Positions 11,973 to 24,127 of a DNA stretch of 64,000 bases are shown piece by piece. The position numbers were made by a program, and so were the translations under genes. The notes under the pieces were generated by a model. The model searched no databases. It saw only the letters and a list, made by a program, of their open reading frames with translations, and was not told the origin of the DNA. Positions within the stretch are counted from its first letter, which is position 1. Each line of letters starts with the position of its first letter. The stretch spans positions 148,671 through 212,670 of the forward strand of contig CAJHNH020000555.1 of NCBI GenBank assembly GCA_905116865.2. Reading direction: 5' to 3'. This DNA comes from Candidula unifasciata (Eukaryota > Mollusca > Gastropoda > Stylommatophora > Geomitridae).

Positions 11973-12562
11973 GCGGCTGGATGCTCGGTTGTGGAGTGGT
12001 TAGATGCTCGGTTGTGGAGTGGTTAGATGCTCGGTTGTGGAGCGGTTAGATGCTTTGTTGTGGAGCGGCTAGATGCTCGGCTGTGGAGCGGTTAGATGCT
12101 TGGTTGTGGAGCGACTAGATGCTCGGTTGTGGAGCGGCTAGATGCTCGGCTGTGCAGCGGTTAGATGCTTGGTTGTGGAGCGGTTAGATGCTCGGTTGTG
12201 GAGCGGTTAGATGCTCGGTTGTGGAACGGTTAGATGCTCGGTTGTGGAGCGGTTAGATGCTCGGTTGTGGAACGGTTAGATGCTCGGTTGTGGAACGGTT
12301 AGATGCTCGGTTGTGGAACGGTTAGATGCTTGGTTGTGGAGCGGTTAGATGCTCGGTTGTGGAGCGGCTAGATAGTCGGTTGTGGAGCGGCTAGATGCTC
12401 GGTTGTGGAACGGTTAGATGCTTGGTTGTGGAATGGTTAGATGCTTGGTTGTGGAGCGGCTAGATGCTTGGTTGTGGAGCGGCTAGATGCTTGGTTGTGG
12501 AGCGGCTAGATGCTCGGTTGTGGAGCGGCTAGATGCTTGGTTGTGGAGCGGTTAGATGCTCG
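11973..12562. repeat. 23-bp minisatellite made from a SINE tRNA-like head, about 25 copies
   Basis: The unit ggttgtggagcggttagatg plus ctc repeats with agcggctag/agcggttag and gctcgg/gcttgg variants. The same sequence is the first part of SINE B (ggcggagcggctagacgctc at 44868-44887). The array runs without a break into the rest of a SINE B. Each unit therefore carries a box-A-like promoter half. Confidence 0.9.
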
Positions 12563-12795
12563 GCTGCGGATCCGAAGATCTTTGCTTCAGGTGCTGACGG
12601 AGTGGAACTTTATCAAAAATGACTTTTTCTCTCAGGTCGACAGTCTTAAACCGGTAACTGATAATGTACCGGGAAGTAAAAGCGCCAGCAAGATGTTGAC
12701 TACACTACCCACTGAGTGCCAGTTGGCCTATAAAAATGCCCAATACGCCTGACGGCGTGGAAAAGGCCTTATACTTCATTTACTAGTAATATTTT
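12540..12795 (+). mobile_element. SINE B with expanded head
   Basis: After the last array unit the SINE continues: gctcggctgcggatccgaag, decayed box B (ttgcttcaggtgc), then gaactttatcaaaaatgac, aggtcgacagtc, gggaagtaaaagcg, cactgagtgccag and the tail tacgcctgacggcgtggaa. This is the same body as SINE B at 22130-22381 (minus) and SINE C at 15190-15481. Box B is degraded, so RNA polymerase III activity is unlikely. Confidence 0.85.
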
Positions 12796-13440
12796 GACGC
12801 TCTTAAAATGTGGATCTCCTTTGCAGCTGAACGTGATGCACACAGGTGAAATACGGCCTTGATGATAGTAGTTTAGCACAAACAATCGCTATCACCTTTG
12901 AAGTGCTAGCTGTATCAAATATAGTTGAAATGCCCCTCTCGTCCGACCCCTTTTGCACATTTGAGCACATATAAACAAGGTTTTCAGGCATGTGTCTGTG
13001 AGTTAGATTTGTTCAGCTGGATAATACAGGGTTTCCCCCCCCCCACCCCCAACCCGACCCCCCACCCCCCCCCCCGACCTTTACCAGGGGCAGCCCATCC
13101 ACAGTACAAACATGGGACAGGGGTACCTAAACTGTCTCTATTCTCTGGACTCTGTAATCAACATCTGGGCCAGGTTGGCTCACACAAACTCTACAGACCA
13201 AATATTTGACTTGCCTATCGATTCGGCCAACAGTTTTTTTGTTTTTTAATACCCACCCACTCTCCCTTTCCACGCTGTTTATTTGAATGTTTTCCTGATG
13301 TGTTTTTTCTCTCCGTCGTTCCCATATCTTCTGTGGTCGAACATTTTCCCTGGGGAATTTGTATTCGCTGTGTGAGAGATTGTTTTGTTGACGATGCACG
13401 CTATTTGTGTGTTGTTATACACTTAAATCATCGAAGGCTA
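12796..13440. other. No gene recognised; C-rich tracts
   Basis: Contains impure poly-C at 13035-13078. No coding or RNA domain was identified. Confidence 0.5.
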
Positions 13441-13486
13441 GATAGACTGACAGATAGACAAAGAGATATATAAGCACACATATATA

Positions 13487-13849
<363 letters not shown>

Positions 13850-13907
13850 AAAGGATTAGAGAATAAAAACGTAAAATAAAGTGAAGAAGATACCCCCCCC
13901 CCTCTCC

Positions 13908-13908
<1 letters not shown>

Positions 13909-13966
<58 letters not shown>
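13909..13966. repeat. (CT)n microsatellite
   Basis: Pure CT run, followed by looser CT-rich sequence to 14045. A short poly-C precedes it at 13893-13902. Confidence 0.95.
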
Positions 13967-13970
<4 letters not shown>

Positions 13971-14135
13971 GACTCCAACTTCTTTTTTTTTCATATCCAC
14001 TCTCTCTCACTCTCGCCCTCTCTCAGTGTCCTATCGCTCTCTGACACACCCTATCTTCCCTTCCTCTGGTTTTATCAAAAACTACTCTTTCCCATACGCC
14101 ATCTGATGTTGTAGAAGAACCACCGCTCCCCCTTC

Positions 14136-14253
14136 CCCCACACCCACACACATACACACCCACACACATTTATACATACACACACACTCACACATATACA
14201 CAGACTTACACATACACATACACACACACACACATACACACACACACGCACTG
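14136..14253. repeat. Imperfect (CA)n microsatellite
   Basis: CACACA interrupted by TACA and TTTA units. Confidence 0.9.
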
Positions 14254-14750
14254 CTGGCGAGCAGAAGCTTCGAGGACAATGTGATTACTGGGATATGTAC
14301 CTGACAATTAAATTACTTGGCGGTTGGGTCCCGCTTCTGTAGCGAGCCGACAGCGAGGGCCTGTTTTTGTGTGGGCTGGCACATAATACTGGAGAGATGG
14401 AGACTAATTACAGAATCGCGTGGGGTTCTGTTGAATTACAGATTCCAGCACATATGCCGGAATCTGGGGGTTTAGGCCCCCTAAATCATCCACCCCCCCC
14501 CCACCCGTTTCACTTTATTAAGACATTTCATTTATAATAAGTAAATATATAACAAAGTATATTTATCATTAAACACACTAGCTTGCACTTCATCACTATG
14601 CACTTAAACAAGGTTTTGACCCCTTGAGGATCCCCAGACAATATACAAGGCGGTGCGATCTCCACTCTTCCCTCACCCACCCCATAATTACAATACGAAC
14701 TTACACTTGGGTGTTGTCTGTGCCCGTTTTTTCTTGAATGTAATTATGTT
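14254..14750. other. No gene recognised
   Basis: Unique-looking sequence with a short poly-C at 14492-14501. No domain identified. Confidence 0.5.
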
Positions 14751-14751
14751 T

Positions 14752-17680
14752 TGTGAATGTATGGGTGTTCTGTTTAGTAACTGAGTACATAGGTGTTCTG
14801 TTTAGTGTCTGAATACATAGGTGTTCTGTTTAGTGTCTGAATACATAGGTGTTCTGTTTAGTAACTGAATACATATGTGTTCTGTTTAGTGTCTGAATAC
14901 ATGGGTGTTCTGTTTAGTGTTTGAACACATCGGTGTTCTGTTTAGTGTATGAATACATGGGTGTTCTGTTTAGTGTGTGATGTAGGGGTGTTCTGTTTAG
15001 TGTCTGAATACATAGGTGTTCTGTTTAGTGTCTGAATACATCGGTGTTCTGTTTAGTGTCTGAGTACATGGGTGTTCTGTTTAGTGTCTGAATACATAGG
15101 TGTTCTGTTTAGTGACTGAATACATAGGTGTTATGTTAAGTGTCTGAACACACGGGTGTTCTGTTTAATGTCTAAGTACATGGGTGTTCGCGGCGTCCGT
15201 GGCTAAGGCGTTGCGAGTCCGACTCGTAAGCCAGCATACCGCGATCGAAACCCACTGCTGGCTGCGTGGATTTTTGTCGTGGTATGGGGACGTCGCAGGT
15301 CGACCCAGCCTAAAATGGGTACCAGGGTTTGCTGTTCTGGGAAAGTAAAGACAGCCGGCGTAATGCTGACCACATTACCCACAGAGTGCTGATGTTCTGT
15401 AAAAATATGGGACGCTCTGCCCATATGCCCGATGCGCCGAAAGGCGTGAAAAGGGAACTTTACTTTACTTACTTCTTTACTTACATGGGTGTTCTGTTTA
15501 ATGTATAGGTACATGGGTGTTCTGTTTAGTGACTGAATACATAGGTGTTATGATAAGTGTCTGAGTACATGGGTGTTCTGTTTAGTGTCTGAATACATAG
15601 GTGTTATGATAAGTGTCTGAGTACATGGGTGTTCTGTTTAGTGTCTGAATACATAGGTGTTATGATAAGTGTCTGAGTACATGGGTGTTCTGTTTAGTGT
15701 CTGAATACATAGGTGTTATGATAAGTGTCTGAGTACATGGGTGTTCTGTTTAGTGTCTGAATACATAGGTGTTATGATAAGTGTCTGAGTACATGGGTGT
15801 TCTGTTTAGTGTCTGAATACATAGGTGTTATGATAAGTGTCTGAGTACATGGGTGTTCTGTTTAGTGTCTGAATACATAGGTGTTATGATAAGTGTCTGA
15901 GTACATGGGTGTTCTGTTTAGTGTCTGAATACATAGGTGTTATGATAAGTGTCTGAGTACATGGGTGTTCTGTTTAGTGTCTGAATATATGAGTGTTCTG
16001 TTAAGTGTCTGAGTGCATGGGTGTTATCTTTAGTGTCTGAACACATGGGTGTTCTGTTTAATGTCTGAACACATAGGTGTTCTGTTTAGTGTATAAATAC
16101 ATGGGTGTTCTGTTTAGTGTTTGAACACAGAGGTGTTCTGTTTAGTGTATGTATTCATGGGTGTTCTGTTTAATGTCTAAGTACATAGGGGCTTTGTTTA
16201 ATGTCTAAGTACATAGGTGTTCTGTTTAGTTTCTGAATACGTAGGTGTTTTCTTTAGTGTCTGAGTACACGGGTGTTCTGTTTAGTGTCTGAGTACTTGG
16301 GTGTTATGTTTAGGGTCTGAATACATGGTTGTTCTGTTTAGTGTCTGAGTACATGGATGTTCTGTTTAGTGTCTGAATACATAGGTGTTATGTTTAGTGT
16401 CTGAATACATAGGTGTTCTGTTTAGTGTCTGAATACATAGGTGTTCTGATTAGTGACTGAATACATAGGTGTTATGTTAAGTGTCTGACTACATGTGTGT
16501 TCTGTTTAGGGTCTGAATTCATGGGCGTTCTGTATAGTATCTGAGTACATGAATATTCTGTTTAGTGTCTGAGTACATGGGTGTTCTGTTTAAAATTTGA
16601 ATAAATAGGTGTTCTGTTAAGTGTCGGATGTAGAGGTGTTCTGTTTAGTGACTTATGTAGGGGTGTTCTGCTTAGTGTCTGAAATGGGGGTGTTTTCTTA
16701 AGTGACTGATGTATGGGTGTTCTGTTTAGTGACTGATGTAGGGGTGTTCTGTTAAGTATCTGATTTCATGGGTGTTCTGTTTAGTCTCTGAATACATAGG
16801 TGTTCTGTTTAATGTCTAAGTACATGAGTGTTCTGTTTAGTAACTGAATGTATGGGTATTCTGTTTAGTGTCTGAATACATAGGTGTTCTGTTTAGTGAC
16901 TGAATACATAGGTGTTATGTTAGGTGTCTGACTACATGGGTGTTCTGTTTAGGGTCTGAGTACATGGGTGTTCTGTTTGGTATCTGAGTACATGGGTATT
17001 CTGTTTAGTGTCTGAGTACATGGGTGTGCTGTTTAGTGTCTGAATACATAGGTGTTATGTTAAGTGTCTGACTACATGGGTGTTCTGTTTAGGGTCTGAA
17101 TTCATGGGTGTTCTGTATATTATCTGAGTTCATGGATATTCTGTTTAGTGTCTGAGTACATGGGTGTTCTGTTTAGTGTCTCAATACATAGATGTTCTGT
17201 TAAGTGTCTGATGTAGAGGTATTCTGCTTAGTGTCTGATATGGGTGTGTTCTCTTAAGTGACTGATGTATGGGTGTTCTGTTTATTGACTGATGTAGGGG
17301 TGTTCTGTTAAGTGTCTGATTACATGAGTGTTCTGTTTAGTAACTGAATGTATGGGTATTCTGTTTAGTGTCTGAGTACATCGGTGTTCTGTTTAGTGTG
17401 TGAATACATCAGTGTTCTGTTTAGTGTCTGAATACATCGGTGTTCTGTTTAGTGTCTGAATACATCGGGGTTCTGTTCAGTGTCTGAGTACATCGGTGTT
17501 CTGTTTAGTGTCTGAATACATCGGGGTTCTGTTCAGTGTCTGAGTACATCGGTGTTGTGTTTTGTGTCTGAATACATCGGTGTTCTGTTTAGTGCCTGAA
17601 TACATCGGTGTTTTGTTTAGTGTCTGAATACATCGGTGTTCTGTTTGGTGTCAGAGTACATGGGTCACTGGTAAGTGACA
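14752..17680. repeat. 28-bp minisatellite, about 94 copies, interrupted by a SINE
   Basis: The unit is tgaatacataggtgttctgt plus ttagtgtc. Between about 15540 and 15980 the array is a near-perfect 56-bp dimer alternating ggtgttatgataagtgtctg and gggtgttctgtttagtgtct. Elsewhere copies are more diverged, with gatgtaggggtg-type shortened units around 16620-16760 and 17200-17320, and tacatcggtg-type units at the right end. SINE C sits at 15190-15481. Confidence 0.95.
15190..15481 (+). mobile_element. SINE C, full-length, with 13-bp target site duplication
   Basis: The head is tRNA-like, with box A around tggctaaggcgttgcgagtc and box B cgatcgaaaccc. The body is shared with SINE B: ggtcgacccagcc, gggtacc, aagtaaagacagccggcg, the pyrimidine-rich gaaaaggg end and tttactttacttactt. 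Both flanks read tacatgggtgttc (15177-15189 and 15482-15494). The array itself contains this motif, so the duplication is consistent but not independent proof. The head differs from that of SINE B while the body is the same. Confidence 0.85.
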
Positions 17681-17754
17681 GAATGTAAGTCTTTCAGGGA
17701 GGTGACTGAATGTAAAACTCTTTTGTTGAATTACAGAAATTAGAGTCTATCTGT

Positions 17755-18690
17755 TAAAGCATTTTACATATTGAACAGAAGGCCACTGGCCTGCAGTGAA
17801 GGAAAGTGCACTAGTAAAAACCCTGTCTGGGGAGATCATCACAAAGAAGCACATGAGTACATAGATGGAGCACTATCTGGAACTTTACTCTCTAGATGGC
17901 GCCTTTAATACCATGGAGGCTCTGCCAACTCTTGACCACCTGGATACACTTCCAACAATGGTAGAAGTTAGCTGCACTATTGATGACCTTGCTCCAGGCA
18001 GTGACTGAGTTCCAGTAGAGGTAATCGAGAGTGGAAAAGATTTACTTGTCCCACATATTCACAAATTAGTAACACAATGTTGGCATAAAGGACAGGTCCT
18101 ACGAGATTTCAAAAATTTAGTCATCATAACTCTATACAAGAACAAATGTGATCGGAGTGACTGCAACAACTATAGAGGAGTATCACTTCTGTGCACAGTT
18201 GGGATATACTTGCCAGAAATTGTTCTGCGCAGACTCCAGGTCCTAGGTGATCAGGTTTACCCAGTCACAGTGCGGCTTTCGTGGGCATGGATCGACCACA
18301 GATATGATATTCTTACTACTCAGTTGCAGGAAAAATGCCGCGAAAAGAATTAACCACTATATATTGCCTTTATTGATCCCACCAAGGCATTTGACTCGGT
18401 CAGTCGCGATGGGCTATTCAAAACACTCAAAAAAGGATGGCTTTCCATCTATCCTACAGAGCATCATTGAGTCATTCCACAGTGGCATGAAAGACACCAT
18501 AAAATTTGACGGGGTATTTCGAAACGAGGAGGAAGGCATATTCATCAATTCTCGCTCAGATGGAGGTCTCTGCAATGCTCGCAGACTAAAGCTCAAACCA
18601 GAATCAGGAAGGTGCTCATCCGGGAGCTGCCTTTTGCTGATGACGCTGCAACTGAAGCCCACCCAGAGGATACTGTAAACCAGACATTTT
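17755..18690 (+). pseudogene. LINE reverse transcriptase core, degenerate
   Basis: Upstream linker residues (near 17835-17900) lead into a fingers segment. ITLYKNKCDRSDCNNYRG (about 18127-18180) is the conserved 'xxxYKxKGDRxxCxNYRGISLL' RT box. After a frameshift comes SQCGFRGHGSTTDM (about 18258-18300). Then IAFIDPTKAFDSVSRDGLF (about 18363-18420) contains the first catalytic Asp. LPFADDAA (about 18627-18650) is the FADD box holding the other two catalytic Asps. The loop between motifs B and C is deleted, and several frameshifts and a stop at 18008 are present. It is dead, and the family differs from the 'FGHVMRK' copies. Confidence 0.85.
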
Positions 18691-18741
18691 CCGTTTGTTT
18701 TCCCCCAGCATGATGTTGGTCTTGCACAATCTGTTCCATCC

Positions 18742-19580
18742 ATTCTTGATTTATTTATTTGTTCATAATTTTCTTTCTTAACAAGACAGAGAAATTGCAC
18801 GACCAATGGTATAATTGGCATCGGCCTTCCTTCAGTAATATTTACTGGATCCATTGTACAAGGCTAACATTGTTGATGTACTCTCACAAAAGTATCAAGA
18901 CATCTGGCGAGGTACTAAAAGTACAGTTTTGTCAACAAGGATCAAAAAGGGGCAAATGTGTACGAAAGTACAAACTTCGGCAGCCCTGGTCCTTACAACT
19001 CTTCTCCCACAGAATATATTTAGAACAACTGTAATGACGCTAAGCGGTCCCATAAGTATAAGAACATAACAGATCCCTCTTTAAGTATGTGTGGAAACAT
19101 TTCATGTTGCTTAAGGTGCATTATTATAATTATTTGCCATTGAGCGCATTTTTGTTGTATTTGTTATTTTTACATTAGTCTCAATGAAGCGCCCTCTCCC
19201 TTTTCCCCCCTTTCCCCAGTAATTTATGAAGGTGCCGTGCCCTTCATTCCGAGCAACCTCATGTTTTCTGTGTGTCGTCTACAACATTCAATCCGGTCGC
19301 AGTGAAGTTGAAACCTTGACTAAGACAACATGACATGTCCAACAGAACCATTCACCAGCCAAGTAATTGCAAAACCCCATCCTAGAGGTACATCGAATAC
19401 ACTGGACCCATTCATCGACCTACATGAACCCACAGTCTGTGATCCAAAGTTCTTCTATTCTTTGTAGGGAAACTGCGTACACATCAATAGATTTTTATCT
19501 TTTAACCAAAGGCTTGTGTGTTTTGATAGAACAAAGCGCTCGTGGCAGATAAATTACAGGACTCGTTTTTATCTTGCTTC
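18742..19580 (-). mobile_element. Dispersed repeat J, copy 2 (inverted)
   Basis: Reverse complement of 10070-11012, with the same order of blocks and the gaacaaataaataaatcaag end at the left. The pair forms inverted repeats about 7.7 kb apart. A stretch present in copy 1 (the part reading caccggtcagcac) is replaced here. Confidence 0.8.
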
Positions 19581-19590
19581 ATAATATAAA

Positions 19591-19845
19591 GGGATGTCAC
19601 TTAATCGTATCCTTTACAACGAAGACATTGCAGAACAACCCTCAGCCCCTGGCTGTTTGTGTGGTTTTTCTCAAGGAAATTTACATCCAGTAGTTTGCCA
19701 TTGCCTCCTGGACGGTCAGCTTTCTTGATACCACTGTCGAAACCAACGCAAGGCGCATTGCCCGCAGCTGGGATCGAACCTGGCATCCCGGCATTACGAA
19801 GCGAAGCATTCGCATCGACTTAGCCACAGAGCCGATACACCTTTA
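19591..19845 (-). mobile_element. SINE A, full-length, with near-perfect target site duplication
   Basis: On the minus strand it starts near ggctctgtggctaagtcgat (box A) and has box B ggttcgatcccag. The body includes ttggtttcgacag and ggaggcaatggcaaactact, and the end is gttgtaaaggatacg. Flanks are ataatataaa (19581-19590) and atgatataaa (19846-19855), a 10-bp duplication with one change. It abuts repeat J. Other copies are at 53588-53828 and partially at 58466-58590. Confidence 0.85.
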
Positions 19846-19855
19846 ATGATATAAA

Positions 19856-20112
19856 TCAAACAGTAAGTCAATCAACTGATTTAATATTCAATTCATCAAA
19901 TAAACTTTGAATGTGTATATCTTTCAGTTTGTCTGTGTGCACGTATGTCTGTCTTCCAATATACATTGTTATTTCTCTGATGAATTACCATACAAGTCGA
20001 TACAAAGATTAAACTTATTCTGTGTGGCTTTCTTTATGTTGGTCAGTGCGTAGGGCAAATCCTATACTCATGCAATGTAAGAAACAGGTAGTCAACCTAA
20101 AGTAAGTCATCA
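19856..20112. other. No gene recognised
   Basis: AT-rich unique-looking spacer between SINE A and the 42-bp array. Confidence 0.5.
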
Positions 20113-21965
20113 ACTACCGTTAATGTGTATGAGGCAACTCACTTAACGTCATCAGTTAGCGTCCATGCGTACGAGGGAAATCAAATAACGTCATCAGTTA
20201 GCGTCCATGTGTACGAGGGAAATCACATAACGTCATTAGTTAGCGTCCATGTGTATAAGGCAACTCACATAACGTCATCAGTTACCGTCCATGTGTATGA
20301 GAAAACTCACATAACGTCATCAGTTACCGTCCATGTGTATGAGGCAACTCACATAACGTCATCAGTTAGCGTCCATGTGTATGAGGCAACTCACATAACG
20401 TCATCAGTTACCGTCATGTGTATGAGGCAACTCACATAACGTCGTCAGTTACCGTCCATGTGTATGAGGTAACTCACATAACGTCATCAGTTACCGTCCA
20501 TGTGTATGAGGCAACTCACATAACGTCATCAGTTACCGTCATGTGTATGAGGCAACTCACATAACGTCATCAGTTACCGTCCATGTGTATGAGGCAACTC
20601 ACTTAACGTCATCAGTTACCGTCCATGTGTATGAGGGAACTCACATAACGTCATCAGTTAGCGTCCATGTGTATGAGGCAACTCACATAACGTCATCAGT
20701 TACCGTCATGTGTACGAGGCAACTCACATAACGTCATCAGTTACCGTCATGTGTATGAGGCAACTCACATAACGTCATCAGTTACCGTCATGTGTATGAG
20801 GCAACTCACATAACGTCATCAGTTACCGTCATGTGTATGAGGCAACTCACATAACGTCATCAGTTACCGTCATGTGTATGAGGCAACTCACATAACGTCA
20901 TCAGTTACCGTCATGTGTATGAGGCAACTCACATAACGTCATCAGTTACCGTCCATGTGTATGAGGCAACTCACATAACGTCATCAGTTACCGTCCATGT
21001 GTATGAGGCAACTCACATAACGTCATCAGTTACCGTCATGTGTATGAGGAAACTCACATAACGTCATCAGTTACCGTCCATGTGTATGAGGCAACTCACA
21101 TAACGTCATCAGTTACCGTCCATGTGTATGAGGCAACTCACATAACGTCATCAGTTACCGTCCATGTGTATGAGGCAACTCACATAACGTCATCAGTTAC
21201 CGTCCATGTGTATGAGGGAACTGAAATAACGTCATCAGTTACCGTCCATGTGTACGAGAGAACTCAAATAATATGATCAGCTACCGTCCCTTTGTACGAG
21301 AGAACTCACATAATATGATCAGCTACCGTCCCTTTGTACGAGAGAACTCACATAATATGATCAGCTACCGTCCCTTTGTACGAGAGAACTCACATAAAAT
21401 GATCAGCTACCGTCCCTTTGTACGAGAGAACTCACATAATATGATCAGCTACCGTCCCTTTGTACGAGAGAACTCACATAATATGATCGGCTACCGTTCA
21501 TGTGTACGAGGGAACTCTCATAAATGATCAGCTACCGTCCATGTGACCAAGGGAACTCACATAATATGATCAGCTTCGGTCCATGTGACCAAGGAAACTC
21601 ACATAAATGATCAGCTACCGTCCATGTGTACGAGGGAACTTACATAATATGATCAGCTACCGTCCATGTGACCAAGGAAACTCACATAAATGATCAGCTA
21701 CCGTCCATGTGTACGATGGAACTCACCTAATATGATTAACTACCACCCATTTGTAGGAGAGAAACTCACATAACATGATCAGCTCCGTCCTTGTGTAGGA
21801 GAGAAACTCACATAACATGATCAGCTCCGTCCTTGTGTAGGAGAGAAACTCACATAACATGATCAGCTTCGTACTTGTGTAGGAGAGAAACTCACATAAC
21901 ATGATCAGCTTCGTACTTGTGTAGGAGAGAAACTCACATAACGTGATCAACCATCTAGCCACCGT
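20113..21965. repeat. 42-bp minisatellite with four sub-blocks, about 44 copies
   Basis: The unit is aactcacataacgtcatcag plus ttaccgtccatgtgtatgaggc. Some copies are 41 bp (gtcatg for gtccatg). From 21273 it changes to an aatatgatcagctaccgtcc, ctttgtacgagag type, then a ccatgtgaccaag type, then a gaaactcacataacatgatc type from about 21745. The blocks mark successive local expansions. Frames with 14-residue repeats are broken at each 41-bp copy. Confidence 0.95.
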
Positions 21966-22129
21966 CTAGGTGAATCAAGCAACCCTTGCTCTGATCAGAT
22001 GATCAAACACACTATAGAACACGTGGGTGTAACATAAAATACAATTTGTCTTGCACACATCACTCATACAAACACACACACACAGACACACACACATACA
22101 CACAAGGTGTTCCCCGCTATGACTGTAAG

Positions 22130-22381
22130 TAAGTTAAGTAAAGTAAAGGACCCTTTTCCATGCCTTTAGGCGTAAAGGGCATATAGGGCTAGACCTATAT
22201 TTTATATACCAATCGGCACAAGGTGGATGATCCCGGCCGCCTTTACTTCCCGGGACTGCACCTGGTACCCATTCAAAGCTGGGTAGACCTGGGAACTAAG
22301 GTCATTTCTGAAACAAGAGAGTGAACCCACAACCTTTCGATTTCCAGGCGAGCTTCTAGCCGCTCCGCCCCAGCGACTCTC
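22130..22381 (-). mobile_element. SINE B, full-length
   Basis: On the minus strand the head is ggcggagcggctagaagctc (box A) with box B-like ggttgtgggttcac. The body is cagaaatgaccttagttccc, ggtctacccagc, gggtacc and cccgggaagtaaaggcggcc. The end is tacgcctaaaggcatgg, then tcctttactttacttaac. Flanks gctatgactgtaag (22116-22129) and gccatcactgtagg (22382-22395) look like a decayed 14-bp target site duplication. Confidence 0.85.
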
Positions 22382-22395
22382 GCCATCACTGTAGG

Positions 22396-23315
22396 CTGTC
22401 AGAAAACTCCTTAGTCTATTTATTATGTGTGTGAGTGTGCACGCGCGCTGTCGTGCGTGCACTACCAGAGTGAGCGTCGCGACGTCTATACTGTGGTAAC
22501 TGTTTCCTAAAGAACGTATGGTGACATTATGTACAACTGACCAAACTAATACCCCAGCCACAGTTTAGCATTTCTGTCTCTATAAACGAAAGAGACATTT
22601 CCCCCTAGGGCTGGTATTATTTCCGTACTTCTCTCTGACATTCCACCAGACAGGAGCTTATTTTCTCTGGCGGACTATGCAATAGAGCAGACAGCTCAGG
22701 GAGTGTCTAATCCTGTCCCAGAGACTTTACCCACTTGTTGCCGACAGCCCTTAGTGGGCAGGATTGTCATTATTATCATCATCGTCATCACCATCATCAT
22801 CGTCGTCGTCATCATCATATTCATTCTTTTCACCCCTTCGTCTCGTATCCTATTCCTCAGTTTCGTCCCGATAGTTCTTCCCGTTCTTAGTCATCTTCTT
22901 TGCTCTTCTTTTCCTTACCTGCTTTTCTTATCCTGCTTTCCCATCATTCACGCCTCCTCCTCCCCCTCCTAATTCTACTTCTGCTTCTTTTTCTTCTTCT
23001 TCTTCTGCTTCTTCTTCTTCTTTTTTTCTTCTTTTTCTTCTTCTTCTCCAGTAAAAGTTTAGTTGCACTGATTGTTACAACAAATAAACGAAGTGCTCAT
23101 AAACCTGGCCGACAGTGTGACTGTTAAATCAAACATTATAGCTATAGCAGCAACTAAAAATTTAACTTGTGTGGTGAGCACGGTTTTGGAGAAGTTAACA
23201 CAGAAAACACACACAGAAAAGGTTTGTGGTTTATAGTTTACATAAACCATAATGAAGAATAATTTTTCAATACTGTTATCTAGTTTCGTCCTTTTTAGGA
23301 CGAAATTTTTTGTCA
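22396..23315. other. No gene; short microsatellites
   Basis: Contains an (ATC)n-type run at 22766-22830 and a (TTC)n-type run at 22975-23050. The rest is unique-looking. Confidence 0.6.
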
Positions 23316-23475
23316 TTTGAAGCCCCGCCCTGGTTTTGCCAGGGGCCGCAATATAGGCAGGCCATAAATAAGGCCAATTGTCTTAACGCGGTTTCTGGGA
23401 CCTCTCCACGGCGATCCTCATCCACATGGTGGCACTTTGTGTTTATCGCTTGTGTGATGTCCTAGAGGGGTAGAA
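23316..23475 (-). mobile_element. Dispersed family F, copy 3
   Basis: Minus-strand match. On the plus strand it reads gaagccccgccctggttttg, then gcggtttctgggacctctcc, acatggtggcactttgtg and gtgatgtcctaga. Confidence 0.8.
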
Positions 23476-23744
23476 AGTCAGTCAGTCAGTTTTTCATTTT
23501 CACGTTACCGACAACAAGAATACAAATTATCATTAGCGCTTCTTTCTTCGTCCCCTTGTTCTTTTCTGCCTCCCCTTTTCTTCTACTCTCTTCCAAAGTT
23601 TGGTAGAATCAAGGTATCAGTTATCATCGTTTTTTCCATCTTATTATTTTCGCTTTTGTTAAAGTATATCGAAATACTGCAAACCACGGTTTTATTCAAA
23701 AACTACATATATATATATATAATGTTTTTGTTATTTTTAACTTC
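23476..23744. other. No gene recognised
   Basis: Contains a short (AT)n at 23707-23720. Nothing else recognised. Confidence 0.5.
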
Positions 23745-23870
23745 CCATTCTAGGCTGTTGCCCTAATATAGCCTAACGGTTAAATAGGGTTTCTGGGACT
23801 CTGCCTAGATAATACTCATCCCAATTATGGCACTTTGTGTCACCGGGTGGTTGATCGCTAGTAGTGCAGA
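23745..23870 (-). mobile_element. Dispersed family F, copy 4 (diverged)
   Basis: Retains agggtttctgggactctgc, tggcactttgtgtcaccggg and an ttgatcgct end. It is the most decayed F copy and lies about 270 bp from copy 3 in the same orientation. Confidence 0.65.
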
Positions 23871-24127
23871 CCCGGTAGGGGTTAAGCGTCACCCACACAC
23901 GACTACTAGTTAATTGTTCTGATTTAAACTAATAAGATTTCACATTTTAGTTCATTGTTCAGACTGAAATTCATCAGATTTAACATCTTCGGATCTTTAG
24001 ATAATCAAGAATTGTATTACAGAAATTTCAGTCAAAGCGTCTGAAGCCTTCGGATTTTAATTGGATAAAAAATGCACATTTCATAACAGTAACATTTGGG
24101 GAATAGGGTAAGTAAGGCTGGCTGGGT

